Positions 5,439 through 6,467 of a stretch of 6,467 nt of DNA are shown here, piece after piece. Origin of the DNA: an uncultured Eubacteriales bacterium. Its GTDB lineage: Bacteria > Bacillota > Clostridia > Oscillospirales > Oscillospiraceae. Made by a program: the position numbers and the translations under genes. The notes under the pieces are model-generated. The model saw only the letters and a program-made list of their open reading frames with translations. It was not told where the DNA came from and did not search any database. The DNA lies in the NCBI GenBank assembly GCA_902475435.1, contig CABRZL010000106.1:1-6467 (forward strand), read 5' to 3'. Position 1 is the first letter of the stretch, and the number at the start of each line of letters is the position of its first letter.

Positions 5439-5466
5439 TCAACTGGAAGGAAAACCAAGGGATAAA

Positions 5467-5517
5467 ATGGTAGACTGGAAATACCGATGTAGAATGAAAC
5501 CATACCGGCAAAACTAA
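5467..5517 (+). CDS. Possible 16-codon leader ORF before the lipoprotein gene
   Basis: ATG at 5467 opens a short frame encoding MVDWKYRCRMKPYRQN. The stop TAA (5515-5517) is the beginning of the TAAGGAGG ribosome binding site of the next gene. AAGGGA lies 4 nt before the ATG, and the ATG is about 22 nt after the expected transcription start. The peptide is basic (six Lys/Arg of 16) and out of frame with the lipoprotein. The stop placement would allow translational coupling. An ORF this short could be chance. Confidence 0.3.
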   Translation: MVDWKYRCRMKPYRQN

Positions 5518-5527
5518 GGAGGTCTTT

Positions 5528-6467
5528 ATGAAACGCATCTTATCCTGTATTCTATGTTTCACCATACTATGTGGATGCAGTTCGACCAGCTCATCTACCT
5601 CCGCAGAGACATCCGGCAAATTGGTACTGGCATGTTGGCAGGCAACGCCACAAGTGGTGTTTTTGGTGGAAATGTACAACAGCACCTATCCGGAGCATCC
5701 AATTGAAATTAAGGAATATGACAACCCTGATCTTGATGTGGACGAAGCGTTGCGGCAGATGGATGCGGCGCTGGTTGCAGGGGACAAAGCCGACTTATAT
5801 TGTTTTGGATCGTTGGATTTACAGCGATTGATCAACGGTGGCCTGATCGCGGATTTAACCCCCTTTGTCGAAGCCGACTCTGATTTTGATGACAAAAACT
5901 ATTATATGGACATTTTGGATATGTTCCGGCAAAAAGGAAAGCTATATGAAATGCCTTGTTTTTTCCAGCTTGCAGGCATATGCCTGCCCGACGGCATTGT
6001 TCCGGATGAAATGACTGGATGGACCGTGCAGGAATATATTGATTTTGATACTGCATTGAAGGCGAAAAATCAGACTGTGCTTTCTATGGCCCCAGAATCA
6101 ATGCTAGCTTTTATGGTGCAATAACTCTATTGATGCGTTTATCTCGGAAAACCGAAGTAGTTGCAATTTTGAAAACGAGGATTTCTATGAACTGCTCAAT
6201 TTTGTAAAGGACTATGCAAATGGAAACGGTGGAGACTCTGTTGGTATGGATACATGGGTGATGGGAATTTTCTCCTATGTCAACGACATCAAAGAACTGG
6301 GAACACAGCCCCAATACGTCGGTTATCCGGATGCGGAGCGGAATGGTCCGTGCGTCATGAGCCTGGTCAGTTATGGAATATCCAGCACCACGGAATATCC
6401 TGATGAATGCTGGAACTTCATCAAAATCACATTGTCAGATAAAGCTTATTTAAACGCAGGAATATTA
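5528..6467 (+). pseudogene. Extracellular solute-binding lipoprotein (sugar-type ABC importer), frameshifted and cut by the window end
   Basis: The N-terminus is a lipoprotein signal peptide, MKRILSCILCFTILCGC, with lipobox LCGC and lipidated Cys17, then a Ser/Thr-rich tether. The body resembles family 1 solute-binding proteins: a beta strand KLVLACW, then an ALVAGDKADLYCFGS segment, then NGGLIADLTPFVEAD. Such proteins hand a ligand, often an oligosaccharide, to an ABC permease; no permease is visible here. The frame from 5528 stops at TAA 6122-6124 after 198 codons. Clear homologous-looking sequence continues one frame over from about 6114 (CNNSIDAFISEN, EDFYELLNFVKDYANG, YPDECWNFIKITLSDKAYL) to the window end. 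Removing one T from TTTT (6109-6112) gives an open reading of 313 codons with MLALWCNNSID at the junction. TAAGGAGG lies 5 nt before the ATG. The shift may be a true mutation or a sequencing error. Confidence 0.85.

Noticed and set aside
5284..5685. Minus-strand ORF of 133 codons across the sigma-lipoprotein gap
   Set aside because: It runs antisense through the lipoprotein signal peptide and promoter, has no recognisable domain, and has no ribosome binding site that I could identify.
1..6467. tRNA, rRNA, CRISPR array, insertion sequence or phage attachment site
   Set aside because: I saw no cloverleaf, no regular spaced repeats, no transposase or integrase, and no flanking target duplications.

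Overview
The window looks like a piece of a low-to-mid GC Firmicutes genome, most likely a gut Clostridia/Oscillospiraceae-type bacterium. The basis is strong AGGAGG-type ribosome binding sites, a heterodimeric multidrug-type ABC exporter of a form common in that group, an ECF sigma factor beside a DUF4367-type membrane protein, and a solute-binding lipoprotein with a Gram-positive style lipobox. This assignment is inferred from gene content and style, not from a database search.

Layout. (1) Positions 1-2555, plus strand: the end of one ABC exporter half-transporter, cut by the window edge, overlaps by 4 bp a complete second half-transporter. The two nucleotide-binding domains are complementary in their degeneracy, as expected for a heterodimer with one catalytic and one degenerate ATP site. 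A hairpin terminator follows at 2587-2617. (2) Positions 2651-3063, minus strand: a small XRE-type helix-turn-helix protein with a C-terminal CxxC...CxxC zinc ribbon, broken by a one-base deletion in a homopolymer. Its leader carries a large inverted repeat that includes the start codon. (3) Positions 3232-5231, minus strand: a cassette of ECF sigma factor, one-TM DUF4367-like protein (putative anti-sigma) and small secreted protein. It starts at a clear TTGACA/GATAAT promoter and ends at a strong 14-bp-stem terminator. (4) Positions 5410-6467, plus strand: a promoter, a possible 16-codon leader ORF, and a sugar-type extracellular solute-binding lipoprotein that carries a one-base frameshift and runs off the window.

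How it fits together. The sigma / membrane protein / secreted protein unit looks like a cell-envelope signalling cassette. The sigma promoter region carries a Fur/PerR-like inverted repeat. The most unusual signal is non-coding: a two-block element, TTTGTGTAA then exactly 15 nt then AATAAATATAT, occurs twice on the minus strand. One copy precedes the putative anti-sigma gene and one precedes the HTH gene. A third copy of the first block lies in the intergenic region upstream of the sigma gene, on the opposite strand. This suggests a small local regulon. Three A-tracts with about 10-bp period sit directly upstream of the copy before the anti-sigma gene.

Two genes carry single-base frameshifts, both at short homopolymers, so sequencing error has to be excluded before either is called a true pseudogene. 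I see no tRNA, rRNA, CRISPR array, transposase or attachment site.
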